DNA from: Candidatus Brocadia sinica JPN1
GTDB taxonomy: Bacteria; Planctomycetota; Brocadiia; Brocadiales; Brocadiaceae
NCBI RefSeq assembly: GCF_000949635.1
Contig: NZ_BAFN01000001.1
Coordinates: 1,488,001-1,552,000, forward strand
Length of the DNA: 64,000 nucleotides
Reading direction: 5' to 3'
The position numbers and the translations under genes are program-made. Of this stretch, positions 7,203-17,539 are shown piece by piece (position 1 is the stretch's first letter; each line of letters opens with the position of its first letter). The notes under the pieces were generated by a model. That model was not told the origin of the DNA. It did not search any database and was given only the letters and a program-made list of their open reading frames with translations.

Positions 7203-7228
7203 ATGGAACTGAATACTTACGTGGTTGG

Positions 7229-9581
<2,353 letters not shown>

Positions 9582-9634
9582 AAGTGGTCATGGAAGACGT
9601 CTTGTGTTTTTGTCGAAGTATTCGTTGTGAATAA

Positions 9635-10501
9635 TTAAAGCTGAATCCCCAGGGTGTTTGCAATCCGACTAAATTCCTCGTTGGTATGAAATGCAATCAT
9701 AATCCTCCCCCTGCCATTCCTTTCTTTGATGGTAACCTTTGTCCCCAAAAACCTTCGGAATCGGTCTTCCAGATCTTCGATGTGGGGGGTAGATGGCCTT
9801 TTTGTAGCAGTAGGGTTGAGTTTGGCCCGTTTTTTTTCTGCCGAAACCATCTCTTCTATCTCCCGAACCGATAACCCTTCCTCGGCTATGCGTTCATAGA
9901 GCTGTATCTGTACTTCCTTGTCCTGAATGGCTAATAATGCCCGTGCATGTCCCATGGTTAATGTTCCACGTGAAACATCATCCTGGATTTTTTGTGGCAA
10001 GTCCAGTAGCCGGAGATAATTGGTTACAGAGCTGCGGTCTTTTCCCATGGCCTTTGCGACCTGTTCCTGGGTAAGTCCGAACCTGGCGATCAGTTCTTCG
10101 AATCCTTTGGCCTTTTCGATGGGATTGAGATCTTCCCTTTGGATGTTTTCTATCAAGGCGATTTCCAGAATATTTGCACCATCGGCATGCCGGACGATTG
10201 CGGGTATCTCTTTCAGCCCAAGTTGTTTTGCCGCCCGCCAGCGTCGTTCTCCCGCAATGAGCATGTATCCGTGTGGGAGTGGTCTTACGATGACTGGTTG
10301 TAAAATGCCGTGTTTTCTGACGGATTCCACAAGTCCCCGCATCTCTTCTTCGTTGAAGAGGTCGCGCGGCTGAAGATCGTTGGGTTGAATATCTTCGGGA
10401 TTAAGTCGTACGATTACGTCTTGTCCTCCGTCGGCTTCTATGCCAATAACTCCGCCAAGGAGTGATTGCAGGCTGCGGCTGAGTTTTTCCTTTTTAGACA
10501 T
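9635..10501 (-). CDS. parB: chromosome partitioning protein ParB
   Basis: A 288-residue ParB/Spo0J protein. The N-terminal CTPase domain contains GERRWRAAK (the GERRxR motif) and ENIQREDLNP; a helix-turn-helix follows (LTQEQVAKAMGKDRSSVTNYLRLL), then a C-terminal dimerisation domain. It binds parS and spreads as a CTP-dependent clamp to segregate the origin region. Shine-Dalgarno AAAGGAG precedes ATG. The gene contains one near-consensus parS site within its own sequence and a perfect site lies about 90 bases upstream. No parA is visible on either side, although parA usually neighbours parB. Confidence 0.96.
   Translation of the reverse strand: MSKKEKLSRSLQSLLGGVIGIEADGGQDVIVRLNPEDIQPNDLQPRDLFNEEEMRGLVESVRKHGILQPVIVRPLPHGYMLIAGERRWRAAKQLGLKEIPAIVRHADGANILEIALIENIQREDLNPIEKAKGFEELIARFGLTQEQVAKAMGKDRSSVTNYLRLLDLPQKIQDDVSRGTLTMGHARALLAIQDKEVQIQLYERIAEEGLSVREIEEMVSAEKKRAKLNPTATKRPSTPHIEDLEDRFRRFLGTKVTIKERNGRGRIMIAFHTNEEFSRIANTLGIQL
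9962..9977. promoter_or_regulatory. parS site (one mismatch) inside parB
   Basis: TGTTCCACGTGAAACA differs from the bacterial parS consensus TGTTTCACGTGAAACA at one position. It lies in the parB coding sequence, which is common for parS. Confidence 0.85.
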
Positions 10502-10586
10502 GGTCTTGACTCCTTTTTCTGGTGGGTTTTCAATTGCATTTCCTGGTTAGGAATGCTAGTATTTAACACACTTTTCCAGGAAAAGA

Positions 10587-10602
10587 TGTTTCACGTGAAA
10601 CA
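10587..10602. promoter_or_regulatory. parS site (perfect)
   Basis: TGTTTCACGTGAAACA is an exact match to the palindromic parS consensus. It lies in the divergent spacer between parB and the ABC-2 permease gene, where bound ParB could also influence both promoters. Confidence 0.95.
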
Positions 10603-10647
10603 TTCCAAATTAGTGTATGAGATTTTTTTGAATTTGCAAGGGTTTTT

Positions 10648-11451
10648 ATGAACAGATGCGTATTTGCCATTGCAGGGAATACTGGAAGAGAAATTGTCCG
10701 GCAGACAATATTTTATTTGATTGGATGTGGCGGAATATTGTTTATATTACTCTCTTTTTCCTTTACTTTATTTGCTTTTGGTGAGGAAACGCGTATGATA
10801 AAGGAGATGGGGATATCAACGATCACGATTTGCTGTTTGTGTCTCGCATCGTTGAGCGCCGCAAATACGATATCCAAAGAAATAGAAAAAGGCACTATCA
10901 TGACCTTGTTGTCCAAGCCCGTAGATAAGGGATCTGTTCTCTTTGGTAAATTTTTAGGGATACTGCTGGCTGTCTCGTCGGTATTTGTGTTGATGAGTCT
11001 TATCCTGACTGTTTCGTTGTGCGTAAAGGAGTCTCTCGATTGTCAGGCAGGCGTATTGACGGCATTTAAACGAGTAGGGTATTTAACGGTTTTTCAGCTG
11101 ATATTTGCATTTTTGCAGGTTGCCATAATGTGTGCCATAGCAACAGCAGGCTCTGTATACCTGCCTGTGATAGCTAACCTGAGTTGTTGTATGGTTATCT
11201 ACGTTCTTGGGAATGTTATAAATTCTTTCCAGGATATGCTTTATATGAATGGGGATGGAACCCGATGGTGTCTCGCGTTTTTTGGTGTATTTTTCCCAAA
11301 TCTTGAGGAATTCAGCGCTGTTGGAGTGGAAAATAAGCTTGGGTCGTTGAGTATACATCACTTGGTATTGTTGATGATATACGCAGTGTTGTATACTCTG
11401 TTTGTTCTTGTATTAACATTCGTGCTTTTCAATCGTAAAGAATGTCGTTGA
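10648..11451 (+). CDS. ABC-2 type transporter permease
   Basis: A 267-residue integral membrane protein with about six hydrophobic segments (near 20-45, 55-75, 100-127, 140-175, 178-192, 240-260). The ABC-2 signature is the loop ANTISKEIEKGTIMTLLSKPVDKGSVLFGKFLG, matching the coupling-helix region of NosY/GldF-type permeases. The cognate ATPase would normally be adjacent but none is present in this window, so the complex partner must be encoded elsewhere. Its substrate is unknown. ATG is preceded by AAGGG. Confidence 0.85.
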   Translation: MNRCVFAIAGNTGREIVRQTIFYLIGCGGILFILLSFSFTLFAFGEETRMIKEMGISTITICCLCLASLSAANTISKEIEKGTIMTLLSKPVDKGSVLFGKFLGILLAVSSVFVLMSLILTVSLCVKESLDCQAGVLTAFKRVGYLTVFQLIFAFLQVAIMCAIATAGSVYLPVIANLSCCMVIYVLGNVINSFQDMLYMNGDGTRWCLAFFGVFFPNLEEFSAVGVENKLGSLSIHHLVLLMIYAVLYTLFVLVLTFVLFNRKECR

Positions 11452-11487
11452 GTTGCGTATCTCTCTAATAGTAGAAAGGACTTGTTG

Positions 11488-12207
11488 TTGATATATGGAG
11501 TAATAGGGGACGTACATAGTAACTATGAAGCATTAACGGCAGTTGTTAATGAATTGCGAGAGGAGCGCGTTGATAAAATATTGTGTACGGGAGATATTAT
11601 CGGTTATGCCGCCGAACCGATAAAATGTATAGACTTAATACGCGAATTAAACTGTATTGTCGTGGCGGGAAACCATGACTATGCAGCGGTGGGAAAATTT
11701 CCAGCAGATTATTTCCATAACGATGCAAGGGCAGCAATTTTGTGGACGGCAAAGTATCTCACGGCTGAGTATGTAGAATTCCTGAAAAATTTGCCTTTAG
11801 TTATAGAGCTAAACGATATTACCCTTGTGCATGCCTCTTTGAATCACCCGGAATTTTTTGATTATATTACAACTGGGGTTGATGCACAACTTAATTTAGA
11901 TATCCTAAGAACACAGATTTGTTTTTATGGGCATAGCCATGTTCCTTTAGCCATTTTTGGAGAGAATGGAAGCCTTCGTGTGGATAGAGGGGGTGTTTTT
12001 GATTTAAATAACGTCGAGAAGGCGCTTATCAATGTGGGAAGTGTAGGACAACCACGAGATTGGGACATTAGGGCATCTTATGCTATTTATGATGATGAAA
12101 AAAAGGTTGCACAGATTAAACGCGCTAAATATAATATCCACGATGCTGTAAATAAAATCTATATGGCAGGGTTACCGGAAATAAACGCCTTGCGCCTCAT
12201 GGGATAA
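11488..12207 (+). CDS. metallophosphoesterase (calcineurin-like, YfcE/MJ0936 type)
   Basis: About 239 residues carrying the dimetal phosphoesterase motifs in order: GDVHSN, GDIIGYA, GNHDYA, HASL, and FYGHSHVP with a trailing NVGSVGQPRD. The family hydrolyses phosphodiesters or cyclic nucleotides; the substrate is not predictable. Three TTG codons in a row occur at 11482-11490. The last is chosen because AGAAAGGA lies seven bases before it; no ATG is available. It converges on serA. Confidence 0.9.
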   Translation: MIYGVIGDVHSNYEALTAVVNELREERVDKILCTGDIIGYAAEPIKCIDLIRELNCIVVAGNHDYAAVGKFPADYFHNDARAAILWTAKYLTAEYVEFLKNLPLVIELNDITLVHASLNHPEFFDYITTGVDAQLNLDILRTQICFYGHSHVPLAIFGENGSLRVDRGGVFDLNNVEKALINVGSVGQPRDWDIRASYAIYDDEKKVAQIKRAKYNIHDAVNKIYMAGLPEINALRLMG

Positions 12208-12293
12208 GCGCTTTCGGCGCCTATGCTTGTCCTAAGTCCTCCCAGATAATTGCTTGTATTTTCCGTTTGATTTATGATCTCCCTTCTCTGGGT

Positions 12294-13874
12294 TTAAAGG
12301 TGTATTAAATATGCCTCCTCTATGTGGTCAAGTTGTTCTATCTCCCTGATGCAGTCTTGAGGTACTGCGGCATCTACGTTTATAATCGTGATGGCATTAC
12401 CACCGGTCTCCCTCCGGCCAAACGTCATGTGGGCAATATTAATCTTTTTGTCACCAAGAACTCGACCAATATTTCCAATTAAACCTGGTTTATCCTTACC
12501 AAAGAGGATAAACATGTGTTCGTCGAGTACTGCCTCGACGCCGTACCCGTTGATATCCACAATCCTTGGTTCATTTTTTCCGAAGACCGTCCCTGATATG
12601 GCAGTTTCACCGTTAGCGCTTTTTATCTTTGCGCTAATGAGGCTCGTGAAATCGCTCACACCACTGCTGGTGGTAATATTGACCTGGATACCTCGTTCTG
12701 CGATAAGATGTGGCGCACTGACGAGGTTTACACCATCTTCGAGGGCGGGCTTGAGCAATCCAACCATGAAACTATCCGTAACAAGGCAAATATTCTTCTT
12801 TGTGATTTCTCCCGTATAAACGAGATCCACAGACTGAATACCTCCGGCGGCGAGTTGGATGAGGAGAGAACCCATCTTTTCCGCCAATGCTATATAGGGT
12901 TTCAGAGTGTTAAATTCTTCAATGTTATACGGGGGGAGGTTTACTGCATTTCGAAATCCCTTTCCCGTAAGGGCGTCGGCCATTTGTTCCGCCGCTTCTA
13001 CAGCAACAGCAAATTGAGCTTCTTCCGTAGATGCCCCCAGGTGCGGCGTCGCAATTACTTGGTCTAGTTCCAGGAGCTTATTGCCTGCGGGTGGTTCTAC
13101 GTCAAATACATCAAGGGCTGCCCCCGCAACGTGGCCGCTCTTTATGGCATTGTAAAGATCTTCTTCGGAAAGAATTCCGCCCCGCGCACAATTGATAATA
13201 CGAACTCCCGGTTTCATTATCGAAAATTCCTTTTGTGTAATAAGGTTTTTTGTCTCGCTGTTAAAAGGGACATGAATCGTAATATAATCGGCTTGAGCGA
13301 GTAATTCTCTAAGATTTTTTGCAATGTGTATGCTGTATTGAGATGTAATTTCAGGAGAGATGAAAGGGTCGTAACCAATTACCTTCATCTCTACAGCAAC
13401 AGCGCGTTTTGCAACCTGTCTTCCTACCCGGCCAAGTCCGATGATACCAAGAGTCTTTCCGGCAATTTGGATGCCGGTAAACTTCTTTCTTTCCCACTTT
13501 CCCGCCTTTACTGATGCGCAGGCTTGGGGGACAAAACGTGAAAGGGAAAAGAGCAATGCCACGGTATGTTCGGCAGTTGAAGTTATATTTCCTTCCGGCG
13601 TATTCATGACCACAATGCCTTTTTTGGTGGCTGCTGGCACGTCTACGTTATCAACGCCAACGCCGGCCCGGCAAATGGCTTTTAGTTTCTCAACTTTTTC
13701 CAGCAAAGATGCGGTAATTTTTGTCCCACTGCGCAATATAATTCCATCGCAGTTTGTCATTATAGTCTTTAACTCATCTGCTTTTATGCCGGGTTTGTTT
13801 AACGCTCTAATCCCGGCCTTTTCAAGTATTTCAATGCATATGTCTGGAAGTTCATCTGCAATTAAAACCTGCAT
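12294..13874 (-). CDS. serA: D-3-phosphoglycerate dehydrogenase
   Basis: First step of serine synthesis: oxidation of 3-phosphoglycerate to phosphohydroxypyruvate with NAD. The 526-residue length fits the long (type I) form with an intervening domain and a C-terminal ACT domain (about 455-526, beginning MFILFGKDKPGLIG) that usually mediates serine feedback. Visible motifs are the Rossmann loop LGIIGLGRVGRQ, the catalytic Arg in NCARGGI, Glu in DVFDVEPP and His in TPHLGAST. The frame is open 32 codons further upstream, but ATG at 13874 is chosen: it has GAGAAAGGA before it and gives the family N-terminus VLIADE, while the extension is hydrophobic and lies at the promoter. Confidence 0.95.
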   Translation of the reverse strand: MQVLIADELPDICIEILEKAGIRALNKPGIKADELKTIMTNCDGIILRSGTKITASLLEKVEKLKAICRAGVGVDNVDVPAATKKGIVVMNTPEGNITSTAEHTVALLFSLSRFVPQACASVKAGKWERKKFTGIQIAGKTLGIIGLGRVGRQVAKRAVAVEMKVIGYDPFISPEITSQYSIHIAKNLRELLAQADYITIHVPFNSETKNLITQKEFSIMKPGVRIINCARGGILSEEDLYNAIKSGHVAGAALDVFDVEPPAGNKLLELDQVIATPHLGASTEEAQFAVAVEAAEQMADALTGKGFRNAVNLPPYNIEEFNTLKPYIALAEKMGSLLIQLAAGGIQSVDLVYTGEITKKNICLVTDSFMVGLLKPALEDGVNLVSAPHLIAERGIQVNITTSSGVSDFTSLISAKIKSANGETAISGTVFGKNEPRIVDINGYGVEAVLDEHMFILFGKDKPGLIGNIGRVLGDKKINIAHMTFGRRETGGNAITIINVDAAVPQDCIREIEQLDHIEEAYLIHL

Positions 13875-13926
13875 AGTGTCCTTTCTCACAAAATAGTGTC
13901 TTTTCACAGTAATGATAAAAAAAGCA

Positions 13927-13955
13927 ATTATAACAATTTTATTCTTTAAAATCAA
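13927..13955 (-). promoter_or_regulatory. sigma70-type promoter for serA
   Basis: On the minus strand, TTGATT (13950-13955) and a perfect TATAAT (13927-13932) are spaced by 17 bases, placing the start about 45 bases before serA ATG. Confidence 0.6.
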
Positions 13956-13991
13956 TTTCAAACTCTGCATTGCTAAGGTGTAGATAAATAT

Positions 13992-14020
13992 TTGCGGTGG
14001 ATAAGATTTTTTGCTAAACT
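13992..14020 (+). promoter_or_regulatory. possible promoter for the 14069 gene
   Basis: TTGCGG (13992-13997) and TAAACT (14015-14020) are spaced by 17 bases; a moderate match in the divergent spacer. Confidence 0.35.
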
Positions 14021-14068
14021 ACTTACCATCTATTTAGAACCATACGTTTTTAAGATGGAGTACTATTC

Positions 14069-15151
14069 ATGAAAGGTATACTTTCCGTTATTGTAAGCAT
14101 AGTTTTATTCTTCGCCATTTTCAATGCAGGGAATGCTTATGGACAAGGAGGAGAGCAGGAAGTCATGAAGGAGTTTGATGATTTTCAAAAGTCACTTTCG
14201 AACTGGATGAAAAACCTGGATAACCTGGGGGCACAATTTACTGCACTTCAAAAAAGTATGGGTGATAGTATGACCCCTTTGAAAGAGTACGAGAAGGTGA
14301 TAAAAGGGAATGAAGAAAAATTGAATTCAATCGTGTCCAGATTAGAGGCTATAGAGAGGACTTCGTCTGTGGCAGATGTCAAAGGGTTGCTGGATTCGTT
14401 TGGCAAGACCCTTGATATCTTAAAAAAACTACTGTCAGATCTTGCGAAGCGGGTTGAGGATCAGGAAGTAAAAACTGCTGTGCTTGAGAAAAGATACCAG
14501 GAAGCACAAAGGCCCTTGGAACCCATTAAAAAGGCCATCGATGATTTAAATAAATTAGTGACAGACAAATTGGGTGAACAAGAGAAGAGGATTGCAACCG
14601 CTGAAGAAAGTTTGAAAACACGGGTGGCTTCCTTGGATTCCTCGGTAAAAACCTTTGAAGGACAATTGAAGACTATTTCAGATTTGGAAACGAGGATAAA
14701 AAAAGTGGAAAAAGGAGGGGTTGGTGTTGCGGGGACAGTGACTACAGAGGCACCACCAACCGTGCCAGTTCAAGTACCTGCTGGAACCGAAACCGTGAAG
14801 GTTGCAGAGGGTACGGAAACAGTGGAAGTAGTAAAGGAACATGTTCCTACACCAGAAGAAGAGGGTTTTCAAGAGATAGGAGACGGATTTTATGTACGAA
14901 ACGTGAGACTTCTTCCCTTTGGGTCATCTTCACAGATCAAAGGCGAGATAAAAAATTTGTCGGATAAAGACCGGAGCATCGCAACATTTGCAATTCGGGT
15001 TTTTAACGTCTCTGATACACTTTTATTTACTCAGGATTTTTCAATCAAGACTTTTAAGAAGGGTGACGCTAAGACTTTCAATGAAATCGTCTCCGGATAT
15101 TCACCTCTGGAGATTGCCAGGTATGAAATTGTCACAAAGAGGAGATACTAA
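14069..15151 (+). CDS. exported coiled-coil protein with C-terminal FxLYD-like domain
   Basis: A 360-residue protein with a signal peptide (hydrophobic 4-18, cleavage near NAGNAYG). Residues about 28-215 form long heptad-rich coiled coils (SWMKNLDNLGAQFTALQ, VADVKGLLDSFGKTLDIL and following). A Pro/Thr/Val-rich linker lies around 222-260, and a C-terminal beta domain of about 85 residues (DGFYVRNVRLLPFGSSS to the end) resembles FxLYD-type domains. The likely location is the periplasm. No specific function is recognised. The next gene follows after 3 bases, so the two are probably co-transcribed. Confidence 0.75.
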   Translation: MKGILSVIVSIVLFFAIFNAGNAYGQGGEQEVMKEFDDFQKSLSNWMKNLDNLGAQFTALQKSMGDSMTPLKEYEKVIKGNEEKLNSIVSRLEAIERTSSVADVKGLLDSFGKTLDILKKLLSDLAKRVEDQEVKTAVLEKRYQEAQRPLEPIKKAIDDLNKLVTDKLGEQEKRIATAEESLKTRVASLDSSVKTFEGQLKTISDLETRIKKVEKGGVGVAGTVTTEAPPTVPVQVPAGTETVKVAEGTETVEVVKEHVPTPEEEGFQEIGDGFYVRNVRLLPFGSSSQIKGEIKNLSDKDRSIATFAIRVFNVSDTLLFTQDFSIKTFKKGDAKTFNEIVSGYSPLEIARYEIVTKRRY

Positions 15152-15154
15152 AAG

Positions 15155-15958
15155 GTGATTATGAAAAAAGGTTTTACAATGTTGTTTATACTATTTTGGG
15201 GTATTCTTTTAGCAGGCGAACTGAAGGCAGAGGAAGAGAAGTATCCAGACATGGTCTATGTGCCATCTGGCGAATTCGTTATGGGTGACAATACGCGGTA
15301 TAATTGGACTTTCCTGCTGGCGTATAATATTTATGATGGACCGGAACATACGGTCTATTTGGACAGCTTTTATATTGATATATACGAAGTGACCAATGAA
15401 CAGTATAAAAAATTCGTTGAGGAGACTGGATACCATAGACCAAATTGCTGGAATGATGCCCGGTTCAATCGGCCAAATTATCCTGTTGTAGGCGTTACCT
15501 GGGAGGATGCTGCTGCATATGCAAAATGGGCCGGGAAAAGGTTGCCAACTGAAGCCGAATGGGAAAAAGCGGCACGAGGCACGGACAAGCGTTTATGGCC
15601 GTGGGGAAATAAATTTGATAAAGAGAAATGCACTGTGTGGGAATCTGATTACAGAGAGGGTGGTCTGAGAGGGACAACCCCTGTGGGAAAATATGAGAAA
15701 TCGAAAAGCCCCTATGGATGTTTCGACATGGCTGGAAATGCCTGGGAATGGTGTGCAGACTATTATGATCAAAATTATTATTCTGTATCCCCGCCCAAAA
15801 ATCCTTCTGGCCCAGATTCTGGCTTACAGAGGGTTATTCGCGGGGGCAGTTTTCTTTACTTCGGACATTATGCGCGATGTGCCGCCCGTTATCGGGTGCC
15901 ATGGTATGCGCAAAGTCCACAAATTGGATTTCGCTGCGCAAAAACGGCTGAAAAATAA
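15155..15958 (+). CDS. SUMF1/FGE-sulfatase domain protein, probably non-catalytic
   Basis: A 267-residue exported protein: signal peptide (LFILFWGILLAG), then one SUMF1-type C-lectin-like domain with MVYVPSGEFVMGD, TNEQYKKFVEETGY, VTWEDAAAYAKWAGKRLPTEAEWEKAARG, DMAGNAWEWCADYY and VIRGGSFLYF. True formylglycine-generating enzymes have two catalytic cysteines in the RGGS region; here these positions read Tyr and Ala (RGGSFLYFGHYARCAARYR), so oxidase activity is unlikely. The usual alternatives are structural or binding roles. GTG at 15155 has GGAGA nine bases before it; ATG at 15161 is the alternative. Confidence 0.88.
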   Translation: MIMKKGFTMLFILFWGILLAGELKAEEEKYPDMVYVPSGEFVMGDNTRYNWTFLLAYNIYDGPEHTVYLDSFYIDIYEVTNEQYKKFVEETGYHRPNCWNDARFNRPNYPVVGVTWEDAAAYAKWAGKRLPTEAEWEKAARGTDKRLWPWGNKFDKEKCTVWESDYREGGLRGTTPVGKYEKSKSPYGCFDMAGNAWEWCADYYDQNYYSVSPPKNPSGPDSGLQRVIRGGSFLYFGHYARCAARYRVPWYAQSPQIGFRCAKTAEK

Positions 15959-15990
15959 AACTGCTGATGAAACAGAAGGCCTTGTTTCGA

Positions 15991-16668
15991 TTATAGTACT
16001 TTCTCGAAATGAACCTTCGTTTCCCCTCCTTCTTGCACTAAAGATTCTAAAAATAAATCCACTTGAAGAGTGGGGTATTTTTCTATCAATAGCATCCTTG
16101 CTTTTCTTAAATCGGCTGTGTGAGTTTCGAATTCAGCAATTTCTGATCCAAAAGATGCCGAACCACCATATGCGCCGCAATCCCTGTGGCTAATAACTAC
16201 AACCCGGTTTATGAGATGAAGTCTTACGGAGAGAGCAAATTTGCTAAAAAGCAGCGCCCGTGTTTCCGGGTTTACAAGGTTATAAATACTTCCTGGTATA
16301 GAAATATGGTCATAATTGTCCTTCAGTCCTAACGTATCATTTATAAACTTCTGGTTTGCAACGGCAAAGCGATAGTCAATACAGGTAATTACTAAGGTAT
16401 CACAATCAGATCTTGCTGCCGCTGGTTGTACTGCGATAGCTATCTGTTGATTATCCACCAAGAGGTCAGATGAAGATGTTTTATTAGATGCACAACCAAT
16501 AGGGATTGCTAAAAATGCAGTAAAAGCAAGACAAATTGCCATCCCATTTTTTTTAACAATAAAAAGACCCATTTTTAAACCGATGTGCTTTTGTTTGCGT
16601 GCATTTCCTACTTCTGCCGGGCTGTCTGCCGGCCTCTCGGCTGCCTTTTCTTTTGAAAATTTTTGCAT
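15991..16668 (-). CDS. exported beta-carbonic-anhydrase-like protein, copy 1
   Basis: A 225-residue protein. A hydrophobic segment (about 44-57) ends in a lipobox-like IPIGC, suggesting a membrane-anchored lipoprotein behind an unusually long polar N-terminus. The C-terminal domain keeps the beta-carbonic-anhydrase zinc pattern: Cys-x-Asp-x-Arg in TCIDYRF and His-x-x-Cys in SHRDCGAYGG. Beta-class enzymes interconvert CO2 and bicarbonate; this divergent family has not been assigned by me to a proven activity. ATG at 16668 has GAGGGAGA directly before it; a start at 16572 would give a conventional signal peptide but has no Shine-Dalgarno. It is a neighbour and clear paralog of the next gene. 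Confidence 0.75.
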   Translation of the reverse strand: MQKFSKEKAAERPADSPAEVGNARKQKHIGLKMGLFIVKKNGMAICLAFTAFLAIPIGCASNKTSSSDLLVDNQQIAIAVQPAAARSDCDTLVITCIDYRFAVANQKFINDTLGLKDNYDHISIPGSIYNLVNPETRALLFSKFALSVRLHLINRVVVISHRDCGAYGGSASFGSEIAEFETHTADLRKARMLLIEKYPTLQVDLFLESLVQEGGETKVHFEKVL

Positions 16669-16715
16669 GTCTCCCTCTTTTCTAATTCCACGGGCGCATC
16701 ACAGAAATGCAATGC

Positions 16716-17312
16716 TCACAATATTTGCTTAAAATTGTATATGCGTTGATGGTCTTTGGACAGTACCGTGGCATAATATAAATATACTTTTAGATGTGGA
16801 AATCTTAACCTCATGAGTCTTCGCGCCTTTTTTAAATCTTTGCAAATGGTTTTATACTCAACGAGTGGTTCTGAGAAGTTTTTAGATCCTCCATAGCCGA
16901 TACTGCAGTCTTGATGCCCTAGAATAACCACACGCTTTACGTGATGTAAACGGACAGAAACACCAAAGGTGTTTAAAACAAGGTTTCTCGTCCTTGAATC
17001 AAGCAAATTACGTATAGAACCCGGGATAGATATGTAGTCATAATTACCCTTTAATCCTAATCGGTTATTTATAAATTCTTGTGTTGCTGTTGTGAACCGA
17101 AAATCAGTGCAAGTAATTACTAACGCATCACACCAGTGGGTTTTTTTGTCAAAAAACGTTGAATACTTTACGGTTTTGTGTGTTTGTATTTCATCAGTTG
17201 ACTCATCAGTTGCCAGAGAGGTATTTGTTGTTGATAGAGTCACGATACATGACAGTAGCAGGGCAGTGATAAAACAACAGTTTCGTAGATTCTTTTGCAT
17301 GTATTGCATCAT
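16716..17312 (-). CDS. exported beta-carbonic-anhydrase-like protein, copy 2
   Basis: A 198-residue paralog with a signal peptide (hydrophobic 12-30, cut near TSLATDES) and no lipobox. It conserves TCTDFRF (Cys-x-Asp-x-Arg) and GHQDCSIGYGG (His-x-x-Cys). The body aligns with copy 1 through GLKxNYDxISIPGSIxNL and SVRLHxxxRVV. Only 47 bases separate the pair, so the two probably arose by local duplication and now occupy different envelope locations (lipoprotein and soluble periplasmic). Start could be any of three close ATG codons. Confidence 0.75.
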   Translation of the reverse strand: MMQYMQKNLRNCCFITALLLSCIVTLSTTNTSLATDESTDEIQTHKTVKYSTFFDKKTHWCDALVITCTDFRFTTATQEFINNRLGLKGNYDYISIPGSIRNLLDSRTRNLVLNTFGVSVRLHHVKRVVILGHQDCSIGYGGSKNFSEPLVEYKTICKDLKKARRLMRLRFPHLKVYLYYATVLSKDHQRIYNFKQIL

Positions 17313-17539
17313 ACGGTATTCTCGGTAAAATGTAGTTGAAGTTAAGAGGGACTTTAATAAAAGTAATTAATTTAGCGTGCATAAAGCAGCAAACCATATT
17401 CCAAATAAGAGATTGGCCATAAGTGTTTAACTTGCAATACGATAGCTGAAATGAGATGCTTTTGAAAGATTATGTGCGGGAAAAGAATGGCGCAAATAAA
17501 CCATTTTTGTGTCGTAAAAAATAAAAATCAAATACACGG
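17313..17539. other. A+T-rich spacer
   Basis: Spacer between the carbonic-anhydrase-like gene start and the SPFH gene stop, both on the minus strand. The promoter for the carbonic-anhydrase-like pair is expected here, but no convincing -35/-10 pair stands out and no RNA gene is seen. Confidence 0.4.

Noticed and set aside
17206-17397. 63-aa minus-strand frame upstream of the carbonic-anhydrase-like copy 2
   Set aside because: Out of frame with the real gene, overlaps it and has no ribosome-binding site.
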